Source: Otatea glauca
Taxonomy: Eukaryota; Streptophyta; Magnoliopsida; Poales; Poaceae
Length of the DNA stretch: 64,000 nucleotides
Direction: 5' to 3'
Assembly: GCA_036346275.1 (NCBI GenBank)
Contig: JAYEVK010000026.1
Location: 16,571 to 80,570, forward strand
Positions 35,000-46,196 of this stretch are shown piece by piece; the stretch's first letter is position 1; every line of letters begins with the position of its first letter. The notes below the pieces were generated by a model. That model had not been told where the DNA came from, searched no databases, and saw only the letters and a program-made list of their open reading frames with translations. The translations under genes and the position numbers were made by a program.

Positions 35000-37893
35000 A
35001 ATGCCCGAGCCAGGAAGGGTCGCGCCTAGAGCCGACAGAGCACCCGCCGCTTTTGCGATGATGCTTGAATTTCATTAAGGAGGCGCTCATCATCCTTGGC
35101 ATTACCAGGCACTGGCTTTACCTTGACAGATTGCTTCGTCACGTTTTCAATAGCCACTGCAATGCCAAGCTTTTATTCCTTCAACTCCGATGCAGTTTTT
35201 TCCAAAGTCTGTTGGCCCTCGCCGATTTTCTTTTCAAGCTTGGCCAGCTCTTACAAAAGAAGTTTCTTTGCTTTTTCTAACTTTGAGAGGGACTCTTTGG
35301 TCGACTTAAGCTGCTGAGCCCCAGTATCAAACTTACGCTTTTTTGCCCTGGCATCAACAACCAAATCATCCAAGAGCTTCTGATCGGCTTCTTGGGCTTC
35401 ACGACGTTGAATCCGGTTTTGTGCCTCCTTCACTTCAAGTTTTCTATCATCCAAGTGGCATACGTTGAGGAGGGCTTGCATTGCTTCCGGAGGAAGGTCG
35501 GCTTCGACAGCAGCCATAGCATCTCTTATCGGCTGATTATTAGCTAAGATCTCCGATTGAGACCGCATCACCAGATCAAAAAACTTGTCAAGACGCTCCT
35601 TCATGCCCGGAGCAGACGTGACGGCACCGATGCTTCTTTGGACACGCAAGAATTTTCCGATTTACAGATCGTAGTCATCGATGGCCATGATCTCGGATCA
35701 TCGAGATCGCCAAGGAAAATCTAAGCAAATTCATTGGGTCCGATGACTCGACGGATCGGTGGTGGAGCGGATAAAGTCTACCGCGGTGTAGGAGCTTCAA
35801 GCAGAGAAATATTCGGAAGATCAGCTAAGATCTTCACGACCTGAGCAGATTGCGTCGGCTAGGGGAAACGAATGAAAAGTTAGTTGATATGATTAAAGAT
35901 AAGTAGCCGATGCATGTGGCCTGTCAAAAGTACAGTTGAATCACGTGCGATGGGTGAAGTGTGAGGAGCTCACGCTTTGCTCTCGAGGTTTGGGCCCTTT
36001 CTCGCCAGAGCTTTGGTATACTTTCTTTTCTTCTTTTCTAAGAATATAATCGGCTGAAGGTCAGTTCGGAGAGAAAATAAAATAGTATTAGTCGATTGTG
36101 TTTATACTTACTTGGTTGTTTTTTCTCAATGTCCGATAAGGATGGACTGTGAACCCCTAAAGTGCCTGAAGTATAACCCGTAAGGCCAGTCAACTGATGT
36201 AACCTTTTACCCTGGCCACTTCCCGATTGGTCAGAAATGGGCTTTTTGCCAACGTCCTTAGCCTGCAATACGCATGGTAAAAAGTGATTAGAAAATGCAT
36301 CTGGAAAAGGAACGATGTGCAAGATAAGGTTATTCAAGCCGATACCTTATCTACTAAACTTGTGTTAGTGTAACCCGATGAGCTAGCTTCTTTGCTAGAA
36401 TCATTTGTTAGACACTAAGGATGGCTCTGGTAGATTTGGAAAAATTCTTTGATTATAAGCGATGGAGTCTTCTCCATGTACAGACACTCAGCAATAGCCG
36501 ACCACCATGTTGTGAAACCCCCTGCCCGGCGAGCATTCAAGTGGAAGTGGGGGAGACTGTGAAGTTGGAGCTCATCGGCTAGTTCCAAGACTAACCTCGC
36601 CGACGTGGCGTTGCGAACCCTGGCTCTGGGTTGAAGCCGATCTAGAAGTGGCAAACTTGGAATTACCTGGCCGAAACCGAGCTGTCTTGCATAGAGAAGG
36701 ATGATAAAACTCGTATGAAGGTTGGAATGTCCGATTCCTAGTATGAAGATCGACATGGAAAATGCACGGAGAAATGAAAATTCTATACAAATCCAGAGTC
36801 TCCTGAGGCATCAGAGAGCTATCGGCTTCCAGGTGAAGAAATGAAGGCCAAGGAAAATCGGCCGTAGCACCATAACTAAAGAAATCTTGCTGCTTGAAGT
36901 CTTCGGTGTTCAATTGCAAAAAGAATGACAAGAATCTTCTGCAACTGTCGGGAAAAGACCTTGTCTCATTGCTGGAGCACATCATGAATCTCTCACCAAA
37001 AGATCGGCATTCTCTAAATTGAATAGGTGCCCCCTCTGATATGTCTTCCCTTGGAAAAGGAGTATCGTCGGCTGAATCCAAATTAAAAGAGCGGCTGAAT
37101 AAGCAGTATAGCCATATTTGTATGAACCACATCGGACCACCTACATTACCAACGGTGAATTTCCCAAAACCGGTATAAAGCTGACTCCTTATTATATAAA
37201 GCATCTGATATACAACACCTAAGAAGATTTTTCCTAAAGCTAGCCGACGACCCTCAGCAATTGCTCTGCTATCACTTGATAAACCTGAGTTGGTCCAAGA
37301 GATGCTCCACAGAACAAAAAGCGGTCTAGCCAAAGATTCAGAAAGGCAACGTGCTCTTCGTCCGATACTAGGCCATTAACCTTGTTATTATTTCCAATAT
37401 ATTTGGCCCAACCTTCACCCTTAGATCGGATGAGTTTATATTTTGGTTTTCCGCTAAAAGCCGATACTTGATCTCCATCTGGCCGAAGACAACACAGTTG
37501 AGCAACATCTAAAAGAGTTGGGCCGATGGGACTAGTGCGGAACAAAAAGGCATTAAAACAGTCCGACCAAAAATAACAGGCCGTGGCCACCAATGGCTCA
37601 TTGGCTTCAGGGTCGGCTAAGGAAAGTGGAATACACTCAGCTATGCCCATTCTTTCCCATTCACTCCTCTTTTGGGCTGCTACCCTGATAAACCAATTTC
37701 TCCATCCTTTAAGAGCTGTCGGCCAGGCCCTGAAACTCTTATTCCAGCCCTCTATGTTGTGACCAGCAGCCGACAGAGGTAAACGAGGGACTTCTTGGTT
37801 TGTTACGGTATGAACATCTAAGTTTCCCAATGGACCCAAAAAATATTGGTCGTTGCTGTGCGGGATCGGAATAAGTACCTGGCTAGGGTCCAT
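35000..37893 (-). pseudogene. Antisense ORF with plant mobile domain
   Basis: This lies opposite to gag-pol. The ORF starting at 37893 (MDPSQVLIPIPHS) contains WRNWFIRVAAQKRSEWERMG and a segment ending VAFLNLWLDRFLFCG. After a one-base frame change near 37250 it continues IAEGRRLALGKIFLGVVYQM and RECRSFGERFMM through 36572. This pattern is the aminotransferase-like plant mobile domain (PMD). 35251-35649 encodes a Lys/Glu-rich coiled-coil C-terminal part on the same strand. The region between has short gaps that could be introns. Antisense ORFs 3' of pol are known in Tat elements; their role is unclear. Confidence 0.75.
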
Positions 37894-38207
37894 TGCAGCC
37901 GATGAAGAAAGACGAATGAGCCAAAGGACTGCCTTGGAAGTACTTCAAATGGAAAGCTTAAGCCGATTGTAGACAATTCAAGAGCTTGTGCGCGTGAAGA
38001 ATGACCGAAGTGGGGGCCGCATTTTATAGAGTGGTGAAAATTTGAAGCGGCGGGAAGTGAATCTCAAAAGGCGCGAGCAGTTAAAACGCACTACCCGCAT
38101 GTCAGAGAATTACGGCGCAAATAAAGCAACAGTTATTGAATGAAGTTCAAACGTTAGCCGATTAAAAAGCCGATAATTGTGATTTTTGACAGATGACAAG
38201 TCATCTC

Positions 38208-38225
38208 TTAAAAATGGGGGGCATA
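38208..38225 (+). promoter_or_regulatory. Polypurine tract of Tat-like element
   Basis: AAAAATGGGGGGCATA precedes the right LTR start (TGTTTACACC at 38226). Confidence 0.7.
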
Positions 38226-38883
38226 TGTTTACACCAAAATTTGGCAAGACTAATCAAAATCGGCCATAAAGTCAAAGATACGGAAGTTGACGGATAAAGT
38301 TAGAAAGGTTTGGAGATATTTCTGTAACGACAAGATCTTTTAGGAAATAACTGTCCAAAAATAAGGCCGATATGGATATGGACTTGAAGCGTGTTGTAAC
38401 AGGACACGATCGGCCGAAGGTATAAAAGAAGGGCCAAAGCGAACTGCAAGAATACACATCAACACAATACAATCAACCAGCTTTTACTTTCTTCCTTCCT
38501 GTCAACTAGGAGTAGCTTTTGTAATTTAGTCTTTGTAATCGATCTTGATCAATAAAGTTGCGCATCGCCGATTGTTGATCTTCGTCAATTACACCCCAGG
38601 TTTGATTTGTTCTGATTTTGTTGCGCATCGCCTTCTTCAGAATCGATCTACCTTTATCCTTTGATTAGCCTTAATCGGCTGATTAGATTTACCTTGTTAC
38701 CTCGATCTTGATCGGCTTCAAGCTGATTAAGTCTAAGTCGATTGATCTTTACGATCGGCTTTTGAGTGAATTTCATATTTTTTACCGTGTCGATTCTGAG
38801 TCAAATCGACTAGCACGCTCTTGAACGGTCTTAAATGCGGTGTCTTCTTGTCATCGAAACCCTACTTCAAGTTTTTGGCGTCA
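38226..38883 (+). repeat. Right LTR of Tat-like element
   Basis: 658 bp, nearly identical to 27364-28022 except for the last ~80 bases and a few single-base changes such as GGCC for CC near 38364. It carries a TATA box at 38421-38427. Confidence 0.85.
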
Positions 38884-39666
38884 GCGGTGTCCTCTGACGC
38901 GAGTCACAATTTTAGTAGCGTATTTCGGCAAAGATGCAAAAGCTATTTTCAAGGAGCAAACACCAAAAAACTGCTTTGTCCTTTAATCAATATTGCCAAA
39001 TTGCTTCACCCTACTAGTGTATACCATCTTACCTTCTCCACCCTTTTATCAAAAATCCTTTTGTTCAAAGATCTAATAAAGTACAAATCCCACACAAATC
39101 ATGGAAGCAGGTTTTGCTACATGTGTATATGGTTGCATGCACTATCCATGACATCCATTGTGCTCAAGATTCACCGTTCATTCACCACCTCATTCTCTTC
39201 CTTCCCCTTTCTCTTCTCTCGGCTTCTCTCCTCTCCTCTCCTCGCTTCTCCTAAGCTACACCACCACCCTCACAGTAAACCCCACGAAACTTTTGGCTTC
39301 TTTGAAAACCTCTCGGTTTGGTGGGTTTCGCAGCGTCATTGGCACAGACTTTGGGAGGAGTTTCGGCCGATCGGGGAGGTGGCGTTTTCAGTGGCGGTGG
39401 TAGGGTTCCCAGCGACCGACGGTGGCTTATCCCGACGGAGGAGGGAGCAAGTTTGTCGGAGACAAGAGGGGGAATAATGCTCGGCGCGTTACAATTATGA
39501 CGTCTTTTTCAATCTAAATTCTTGTTGCATCTACACATGGATTATTAGATATATCAAATATGTATTTTCCTTATATGCAAGCATTAGATATATCGGATCA
39601 ATATACGTGTGTCCAATCACATTGAGGCTTATAGCAGGGTTTTGTCAAATGGTGAGTTCTCATGTT
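38884..39666. other. Unassigned segment between Tat and copia elements
   Basis: 39170-39260 is a C/T-rich run, and 39300-39490 is GC-rich with GGCGGTGG and GACGGAGGAGGG words, like a plant 5' leader or first exon. No ORF has a recognisable domain. Before the copia insertion it was contiguous with 46192-46763. Confidence 0.35.
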
Positions 39667-39671
39667 TTATG
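39667..39671. repeat. Target-site duplication TTATG (left)
   Basis: Identical to 46192-46196 on the other side of the copia element. Confidence 0.85.
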
Positions 39672-39894
39672 TGTTGAGGAACCTCGCTATCGAATAGTCC
39701 GGGGTTCCTGAACAGATCTGAAGTGGAGAACAGAAAGAGAGAGAGACACGTGTTTAGGGAGAGCGAAGCGGAAATTCTTTATTGCTAATGAATTACTGTA
39801 CATGGGGACCCCTCTCCTCCTTTTATAGCGCTCTCTAGGGTTTCGGCATTAGGGACCACATGGGCCTTCGGTGGGCTTTCAGGGTTTCTCAACA
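39672..39894 (-). repeat. 3' LTR of copia element (left side)
   Basis: 223 bp, TGTTGAGGAACC...GGTTTCTCAACA as written on the plus strand, so the ends are inverted TGTTGAG/CTCAACA. The minus-strand TATA box is at 39821-39827. Confidence 0.9.
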
Positions 39895-39910
39895 CTCCCC
39901 CTTGGGCCCT
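39895..39910 (-). promoter_or_regulatory. Polypurine tract of copia element
   Basis: CTCCCCCTTGGGCCC on the plus strand is GGGCCCAAGGGGGAG on the minus strand, next to the LTR. Confidence 0.75.
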
Positions 39911-40140
39911 TTGCCGCGAGATGCATATGCCTCATTAAAACTCCAGAAAAACCCAGTGGGAAAAATACTTGGAGAAAGAGTACATAGCATACGCTTACTA
40001 TGTTGCACGAATTGCCTCGTTAAAACCTTACGCAAGAAAACTTCATGAAAAACTTGCTAAGGAAAAGAGTACAATTCTCCCAACTTCAATTGCTAATCTT
40101 CGAAGATTCATGTTGGGTATTCATAATTCATGCTCAGGAT

Positions 40141-41188
40141 TCATGTGGGAGTATGTGACATATCTCCCCCTGAAATCTGCACTTCTCTAAGTCTCATCAT
40201 CCCAATTCCTTTCACGCACCTTTCAAAGGTAGATGCTGGGAGTGATTTAGTGAACAAATCTGCAAGATTTTCACATGACTTAGTATGCAATATCTTGATC
40301 TCGTTCATCTTATGCAATTCATGAGCATAGAAGAACTTGGGGTTGATATGCTTCGTGAGATTGCTCTTCACATAACCCATCTGTGCTTGGGCAACACAAG
40401 CTGCATTATCTTCATAAATTATCGTGGAGTTTGCTCAATGTTCAAACCACATGACTTCGGATGTGGTGAACCATTCTTCCGAGCCATGCACATTCACGCG
40501 ATGCTTCATACAAAGCGATGATTTCGAGTGGTTTGTCGGCGTCGAGACAAGAGTGCCTTAGACGACTTCCAAGAAATTGCTGTTCCTCCACATAGGAAAA
40601 CATAGCCAGTTTGGGACTTGCCAGTATGCGGGTCCGATAAATACCCAGCATCGGCATAGCCAACCAAATTCAATTCATTATTTCTTCGAAAAAGCAGATC
40701 GAGGTCTTTGCTTCCTGGAGGTAGCGGAAGATGTCCTTGATCCCTTTCCAATGCCTTTTGGTGGGTTACGCCTTTGCATCGAGCTAGCAAATTCACAGTG
40801 ACGCAATGTCCGGTCTAGTGCTATTCGCAAGGTACATGAGCGCTCAATTGCACTCGGATATGGGAATTCTGCTCCCGGGACTTCCTCCCCTCTTCTCTAG
40901 GTGCTGTATGGATCTAGGTGCGCTTGGAGTGACCTTCCCACCATTGGAGTCTTCGCAGATATGCTTTTTCAAATCCAAATCTTTCCAACACTTTCTGCGT
41001 GTAGGTTGATTGATGTACCAAGATTCCTCCTTGGACATGTTCAAGTGCAAGCCTAAACAAAACTTGGTTTTACCCAAATCCTTCATTTCAAACTCGGACT
41101 TCAAGTATGAGCATGCCTCTTCAATTTCTTCATCAGTCCCAATGATGTTCAAGTCATCTACATGAGCGGAGATTATCTGAGAATCCAT
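40141..41188 (-). pseudogene. Copia reverse transcriptase C-terminal part and RNase H
   Basis: The minus-strand ORF from 41188 reads SAHVDDLNIIGTDEEIEEAC, with the catalytic VDD at about 41161-41153, then FEMKDLGKTKFCLGL. The ORF from 40796 carries RNase H (ELNLVGYADAGYLSDPHTGK, then QTGYVFLCGGTAISWKS). The ORF from 40380 holds the pol C-terminus (KFFYAHELHKMNEI, CENLADLFTKSLP). His replaces the usual Tyr of the YVDD box. Several frame breaks lie between the pieces. Confidence 0.85.
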
Positions 41189-41189
41189 T

Positions 41190-42240
41190 CGGGATCATTG
41201 TATAAACACACATGGACAATCTTCGCTGTTTGTGTAGCCTTTCTTGCAGAGAAAGTCACTCAAGCGATTGTACCACATTCTTCTGATTGCTTGACCCATA
41301 CAAGTGATTTCTCCAATTTCACCTTTGTCTGATTTCTATTTGCTCCATCTTGGTTGGGATAGGAATTCCTTAGGTACTTTCATGTATATCTCGAATCCAA
41401 GTTTCCATCTGGTATCTTTGTGACAACATCCATTACTTCATTCTCAACTTCAAGTTGATCGCCATTGAGATCAAATATCTAAAGGTAATTCCTCCCATGA
41501 CCAGGAGAATAGGTTTCTTCATAATCAACTCCGGGCGTTGAGTGAAACCTTGAGCTACAAGCCTTGCTTTGTACCTTACAACCGTTGTTTTCATTCCTCT
41601 TAGAACAAAGACCCATTTGTGACCTCTGGGTTTATATGGGGAGGTGTGCGGCATCGGCCCAAACACCTCTCTCTTGTTCGAGAGACTAACTCTGCAGTGA
41701 TTGCCTTTTCCATTCTTCCCAATCTAGCCTTTTCTTGCACTCTGCGAGAGATGCGAGCTCGGGATCATGATCAATGATCGAGGCAATCTTCTTTGCAAAG
41801 TATGCATCAACGTTGGTCGTTGCTCTATTCAGGATTCTCCTGTTATTACAAAGTTTATGGCCATTTCTTCATGGGTGCTTCATGCACTTCTACTTGCTCT
41901 TATTGCTTTTCCCTATCGCAGAGCAAGTTCCTTTAGCTTTTCATCGCTTATGTGTGCGCACACATTATTTCCGGCTTCTGCGCAGTGGAAGATTCAAGTC
42001 CGAATTGCCTTTCCTATTGGCTTCTTTCCGGTGCAGTCTCAACTGGCTCCCTTCTTTCCTTGGGGCATTTTCGTGATTGGTTGTGGTAAGTCCTCTCGCT
42101 TGATTTTCTCGGACGTCTCGGGTACTTTGGGTTTGAGGAGCCGATTGCTCTTTTTCTTTGAGGCCTCGAGCAGGTTGAGGATACCTTCTATTTTCTTTGG
42201 TATTTCCACCCTCTCGGTGCATTTCTTGCGGGTACATGCG
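41190..42240 (-). pseudogene. Copia IN-RT linker and reverse transcriptase N-terminal part
   Basis: 41666-41433 on the minus strand encodes RGHKWVFVLRGMKTTVVRYK and ARLVAQGFTQRP, the fingers region of copia reverse transcriptase. 42237-41965 encodes a charged, Pro/Lys-rich linker (ENRRYPQPARGLKEKEQ) typical of the join between integrase and reverse transcriptase. Both are broken into separate frames. Confidence 0.7.
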
Positions 42241-42474
42241 ACTTAACCACGCCTTGGATCACAAAATGATCAGCGGTTCATTTGCTAAATTTTGCAAATC
42301 AATTATCTTCGGACTTCTTGATTTGCTTCATTAGTTCGGGGTCATGTGCGGGGATCGGTGGAATGCCATATGATTTCCGGCATTTTTCATCCAAAGGTTG
42401 ATTTCCTCCCCTAATGACGGAAAGCGATCCTCGTCAAAGATGCAATCAATGAACTGGTTGTATGCAAATCTCGA

Positions 42475-43387
42475 TCATGGGTTCCAAATACGATTATGGA
42501 TGCACTCATAACCAACGTATATCCCGGACTTGCGGAGAGGGCCCATTGCGATCACGTGGGGGTGGTATAGGTACATATACCATACACCCAAATTTTCTAA
42601 GATGGGAGATCTTGGGATGATCCGTGCACAAGTTGCATAGGAGAATGGATGTTGTAGGCGACGGTCTAAAATTGATAAGAGCTGCTGCGTGCAGATGCGT
42701 GTCCCCAACAAGTGTTGGGCAAGTTACAACTCTGCAAAAGTGGTGCGGCAATGAACTTAATCCTCTTTATTAGTGCTTCGCTAGTCCATTCTGCGTATGG
42801 ACGTGCGATGCGGAGTGCTCAATCGCTATCCTGTTCTTTGTGCAATAATCATCAAATGCCTTTGAAGTAAATTCTCGGCATTGTCCATTCTAATGGACTT
42901 CACGCGATGATCGGGAAAGCATTCTTAATTCTTATGATCTGCGAGATCGACTTTGCAAAAGCATGGTTTCTTGTTGACAACAAGCATACATGCGACCATT
43001 TCGAGGAAGCATCGATGAGCACCATAAAGTATCGAAGCGGCCTGACAGGCTGAATCGGACCGCAAATATCCCCTGGATGCGTTCGGGAATGCAGGATTTC
43101 ACTTTGCACTTTCATGACAGAGGGTCTAGTTATTAATTTCGGTGGCACATGCAGGCACACAAAATCTTCATGATTCGGAAATTTTTAACATTAATGCCAT
43201 GACCACGTGAGTTGTTCACTATATTTCTCATCATTCTAAGACCGGGATGACCTAATCTACCATGCCATAAAGAAAATAATTGAGCTTCTAAAGCAGTCTT
43301 CAAGGAAGTATACACTTGGTGCATGAATATTCGTGTAGTACAACCAGATTCATATGAGGACATTTTTCTAATACCATTTTTCCACAT
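42475..43387 (-). pseudogene. Copia GAG-pre-integrase and integrase
   Basis: On the minus strand, 43387-43133 carries the pre-integrase HHCC-type motif (SLWHGRLGHPGLRMMRNIV, then CACM). 43160-42900 has the first catalytic Asp block (GDICGPIQPVRPLRYFMVLI then DASSKWSHVCLLSTRNHAFA). 42751-42475 encodes the later part (LENLGVWYMYLYHP). The segments lie in different frames. Confidence 0.8.
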
Positions 43388-43518
43388 ACGCGTGCTTCAC
43401 AATGCACAAGTATTCTTTGCCATTTTCTTCATTGGTTTCTACGTGAAAACCATTGGCGCGGATGTCTTTAAAGCTTAAGAGAGTGCGCGTTGATTCGAGG
43501 TACAAAGGGCTTCTTCAA

Positions 43519-43758
43519 TTACCAAAGTTGTACCCATAGGCAATATAATTGTGGCTCTTCCGAGCCGATTACATATGAGTCGCTTCTGCGATCGTAGTAA
43601 TCTTTCAGCGTTCTTCGTGATCGATGAAAATACTTAGACTCTCTTAAGATGGTATTTGTTGTGCCACTATCAACAATGCATATCTCTTCCATTTGGGCGC
43701 TACGATTTCTAGATAAAAGAAATATAATTCTAATCGGATAGAGGCAAAAACAATCCAA
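43519..43758 (-). pseudogene. Copia aspartic protease
   Basis: The minus-strand ORF contains EEICIVDSGTTNTILRESKY. DSGT is the catalytic motif of copia proteases, followed by the ILRE hydrophobic strand. It lies directly upstream of the pre-integrase region. No zinc knuckle precedes it, consistent with the missing gag. Confidence 0.8.
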
Positions 43759-43916
43759 ATATTACTTGCAAAATTGAAGAATCTTTGGAATAAAGAATAA
43801 ATTGCGTATTTATTCATGAGAGAAGTATGCTCTTCTAGAGCTTACTATTCATTATTCAAAGAAAATGCTAACAACCATAATCTAAAAGAAAATGCGATTC
43901 ATGCATTTAAATGGCG

Positions 43917-44070
43917 ATGCATGGTTTGATCGCTCGCCGACGGTAGGTTTCGCGTCTGCGAGGACCCTAGACCAATCGCAAAGACGGAGCTTCTTGCCCC
44001 AAGAACTATCTTCACGTCCGATGCCCAAGTGAGGTAGTTCTGACCGTGCGGGGCCAGTTCTTCAAACTCA
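43917..44070 (-). pseudogene. Copia gag N-terminal remnant
   Basis: On the minus strand, 44070 downward reads EFEELAPHGQNYLTWASDVK, then IVLGARSS, then SASDQTMH. This is the early part of a copia gag of the WxxxxK(I/L) type. The frame then stops, and about 160 bases of AT-rich DNA lead into the protease. The capsid and zinc-knuckle parts are absent. Confidence 0.6.
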
Positions 44071-44289
44071 CGATTCACGATTCATGATTTCAAAATTCTG
44101 GTTTAGATTACTGCGTGTAATCTGATAGAAAATGGTTGCAAAAAGCATAAAGTGCAGGAAAATAAATTCATATGCATTGCAATATATTAAATAAAGCAAA
44201 GAGATTCAAAATTCATAAAGAATATTCATAAAACAGAGAAATAAAGCTAGAAAAATTAAAAACAGAGCCAAAAAATCTTCTTGATTTTC

Positions 44290-44392
44290 TGGCAATTTTT
44301 CAAAATTTTCTGCAATTTTTTTTCTCTTTTTTTTTTCTTTTCTTTTTCTTCTTTTCTTTTTCTTTCCCTTTCTCTTTTCTTTGTTTTCTGGC
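44290..44392 (+). repeat. Polypyrimidine tract (T/C-rich)
   Basis: A ~100 base T-rich run with interspersed C (TTTTTTCTTTTCTTTTTCTTC and similar). It is a purine run on the element's own strand, at the border between gag remnant and GC-rich leader. Confidence 0.8.
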
Positions 44393-45955
44393 CGAACCGG
44401 CCTACTGGGCTTGCTTTTGGCCCACTTGGCTCGCGCTCCCGGCCGGCAACATCAGCGCGCTAGGGTTTCCCTAGCCGCCGCCGCATCGCCTCCTTCCTTT
44501 TCTTTTTCTCCGCGCGTTTTCCTCGCCTTGCTCCGGCCGCCTCGCCTTCCTCGCGCTACTTTGTTCGCCTTCCTTGCTTGGCGCCGGCGCTCGCCTTCCT
44601 CTTCCCGGCCGAGCACGGAGAAGGCAACGAGACAGCGGCAGCGGCGGCTTAGCCAAGAGCGGTGGCGAATGGGCTGGTCGGTCGGACAGAACTACGCGCC
44701 ACCAGGCGATCGGTATGGCGGCGGCGCCCACGGTCGAGGCCGAGGTGATGGCGACGGCCGAGCCGAAGGACGAGCGCGAGCGTCGCGGACCGAAGCGCAC
44801 GCGCAGCGGCGAAGGGACCGGCGTGTCTGCGGCGCGCGTCTCGTCGGCGTCAGCGAGGCGGTACCGGCGACGCGGCCGACAGCGGCGGACGCTGGCAGGC
44901 GGCGCGGAGGCCGGCGGCGACGATGAGCCGGGCGCTAGGGAGGCGCGACTTCATGCGGCGGCTGGGAGAGCCGGGCGCGGCCAGGCCGGTCGGCGAGAAG
45001 CGCCGAGGTATTCGGTGAGTGGCACTGGTCGCCGGCCGGGCGGGCTGCCGAGGCGGCCGGGCCGAGCCGGGCGGGCCGCCGAAAGCGCGCGAGGCGGCCG
45101 CGAGCCGTGGAGGTTGGCGGCGGCGGCAGGCCGGCGGCAAGCGGCGTGGCGAGGCGCGAGGAGGCGCGGCCGTGCCGGCGGCGCGCGGGCGGCGGCGGCG
45201 CCGTCAGGCGGTGCGGCGGCCACGGGCGATGGTGACGATCTGCGGACGGTGGCGTCTCGTTGCGTGCGAGCTGCGGCGCGCGCCGTGGAGAGGCGGCGCG
45301 GTTTCATCGGCGTAACCACGGCTTGCTCGAGCTACGCCGAGCAACCGTGCTCAACCGGCCGAAGCGCGAGACGGCCGCGCGCCGTGCGCGGTGCCAACCA
45401 AATCGGCGGCGACGGCGCGGCGAAGACGCGTGCGTCGCAGCGCTGGTGCGGCGCGCCGAGCGCGCGGCAGCCGAGCAGGTCGAGGCCAGCGCGGGGCGCT
45501 TGAGCGGGCCGGAGGCCGAGGCGGCAGCGCCATTGGGCGGCCGAGCACGAGCGACGCGGAGGCCGGCGGCTGGCGGATAGTCTGCGGGCCAAAAGGCTTA
45601 TGCGGATGGCCGAGCGGTGGCGCTTGGCGATCTTGGTGCGGCCCGCGCAAGACAGCCAGGCGGGTGGCGGCGAGCTTCAAGCCGGCGGCACGCGAACCGA
45701 GGTTTTGCGCCAGATACAATGACTTCATGTCATGCACGCAAACCGAGGCAATGATGGTGGCGCGGCGCTCGGAACCAAACGCATATTTCCTTCTTTTTGT
45801 GGATGATGCATGTCGATGTTTGCTTGTAGCCGTGCCACATGATGCAAACACAAAGCAGTCTGACGCGGTAGATGCATGCATAGGATCAACGGCGATTAGA
45901 TACAATCACCGATTCTCACCTCTTCTCACCTTTTCAATTCGATCTCGGTGAGAGC
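44393..45955 (-). other. GC-rich leader of copia element, possible captured DNA
   Basis: About 1.3 kb of extremely GC-rich, CpG-rich sequence (GGCGGCG, GCCGGCG words) sits where a copia leader and gag would normally lie. Long overlapping ORFs occur in all frames on both strands (for example 44574-45503 and 45351-45905). They are Arg/Ala/Gly-rich with no domain, as expected from composition. The 45700-45955 part is of ordinary composition. It may be a captured host first exon or promoter, or a hypermutated leader. Confidence 0.5.
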
Positions 45956-45969
45956 TTCGTGCGATAACG
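45955..45969 (-). promoter_or_regulatory. Primer-binding region of copia element
   Basis: Directly inside the LTR the minus strand reads CGTTATCGCACGAAG, similar to the GTTATCAGCACGA stretch that follows the LTR in some plant copia families. The tRNA relation was not verified. Confidence 0.5.
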
Positions 45970-46191
45970 TGTTGAGGAACCTCGCTATCGAATAGTCAGG
46001 GGTTCTGAGCAGATCTGAAGTGGAGAATGTAAAGAGAGAGAGACACGTGTTTAGGGAGAGCGAAGCGAAATTCTTTATTGCTAATGAATTACATGTACAT
46101 GGGGACCCCTCTCCTCCTTTTATAGCGCTCTCTAGGGTTTCGGCATTAGGGACCACATGGGCCTTCGGTGGGCTTTCAGGGTTTCTCAACA
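45970..46191 (-). repeat. 5' LTR of copia element (right side)
   Basis: 222 bp, almost identical to 39672-39894. The minus-strand TATA box is at 46118-46124. Differences include GTCAGG versus GTCCGG and TTCTGAG versus TTCCTGA near the left end. Confidence 0.9.
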
Positions 46192-46196
46192 TTATG
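46192..46196. repeat. Target-site duplication TTATG (right)
   Basis: Identical to 39667-39671. Confidence 0.85.

Larger units (their letters stand above)
27364..38883 (+). mobile_element. Tat-lineage Ty3/gypsy retrotransposon with antisense ORF
   Basis: The element is 11.5 kb with LTRs at 27364-28022 and 38226-38883. The internal order is gag, protease, reverse transcriptase, RNase H, a second (archaeal-type) RNase H, integrase, then a 3.4 kb 3' region with an ORF on the opposite strand. That order, the DGGA protease motif, the extra RNase H and the antisense ORF all point to the Tat (Retand/RIRE2/Grande-like) lineage. The LTRs are nearly identical over most of their length, so the insertion is young. 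No paired target duplication was found, so the exact ends are approximate. Confidence 0.85.
39672..46191 (-). mobile_element. Ty1/copia retrotransposon, minus strand, gag-deficient
   Basis: The element is 6.5 kb with LTRs of 223 and 222 bp, TG...CA ends and perfect TTATG duplications. On the minus strand the order is LTR (45970-46191), GC-rich leader, short gag N-terminal piece (44070-43917), protease, integrase, reverse transcriptase, RNase H, polypurine tract, LTR (39672-39894). This gag-PR-IN-RT-RH order defines Ty1/copia. Most of gag is missing, and pol is broken into many frames. The element is probably non-autonomous, though some frame breaks may be sequence error. Confidence 0.88.

Noticed and set aside
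27364..38883. Target-site duplication for the Tat-like element
   Set aside because: The 5 bases before the left LTR (CTTGG) do not match those after the right LTR (GCGGT) for any plausible end, so none is claimed.
44381..45905. Long Arg/Ala-rich ORFs (up to 309 codons) on both strands
   Set aside because: Extreme GC content suppresses stop codons in all frames; products are low-complexity, overlap each other and have no recognisable domain.
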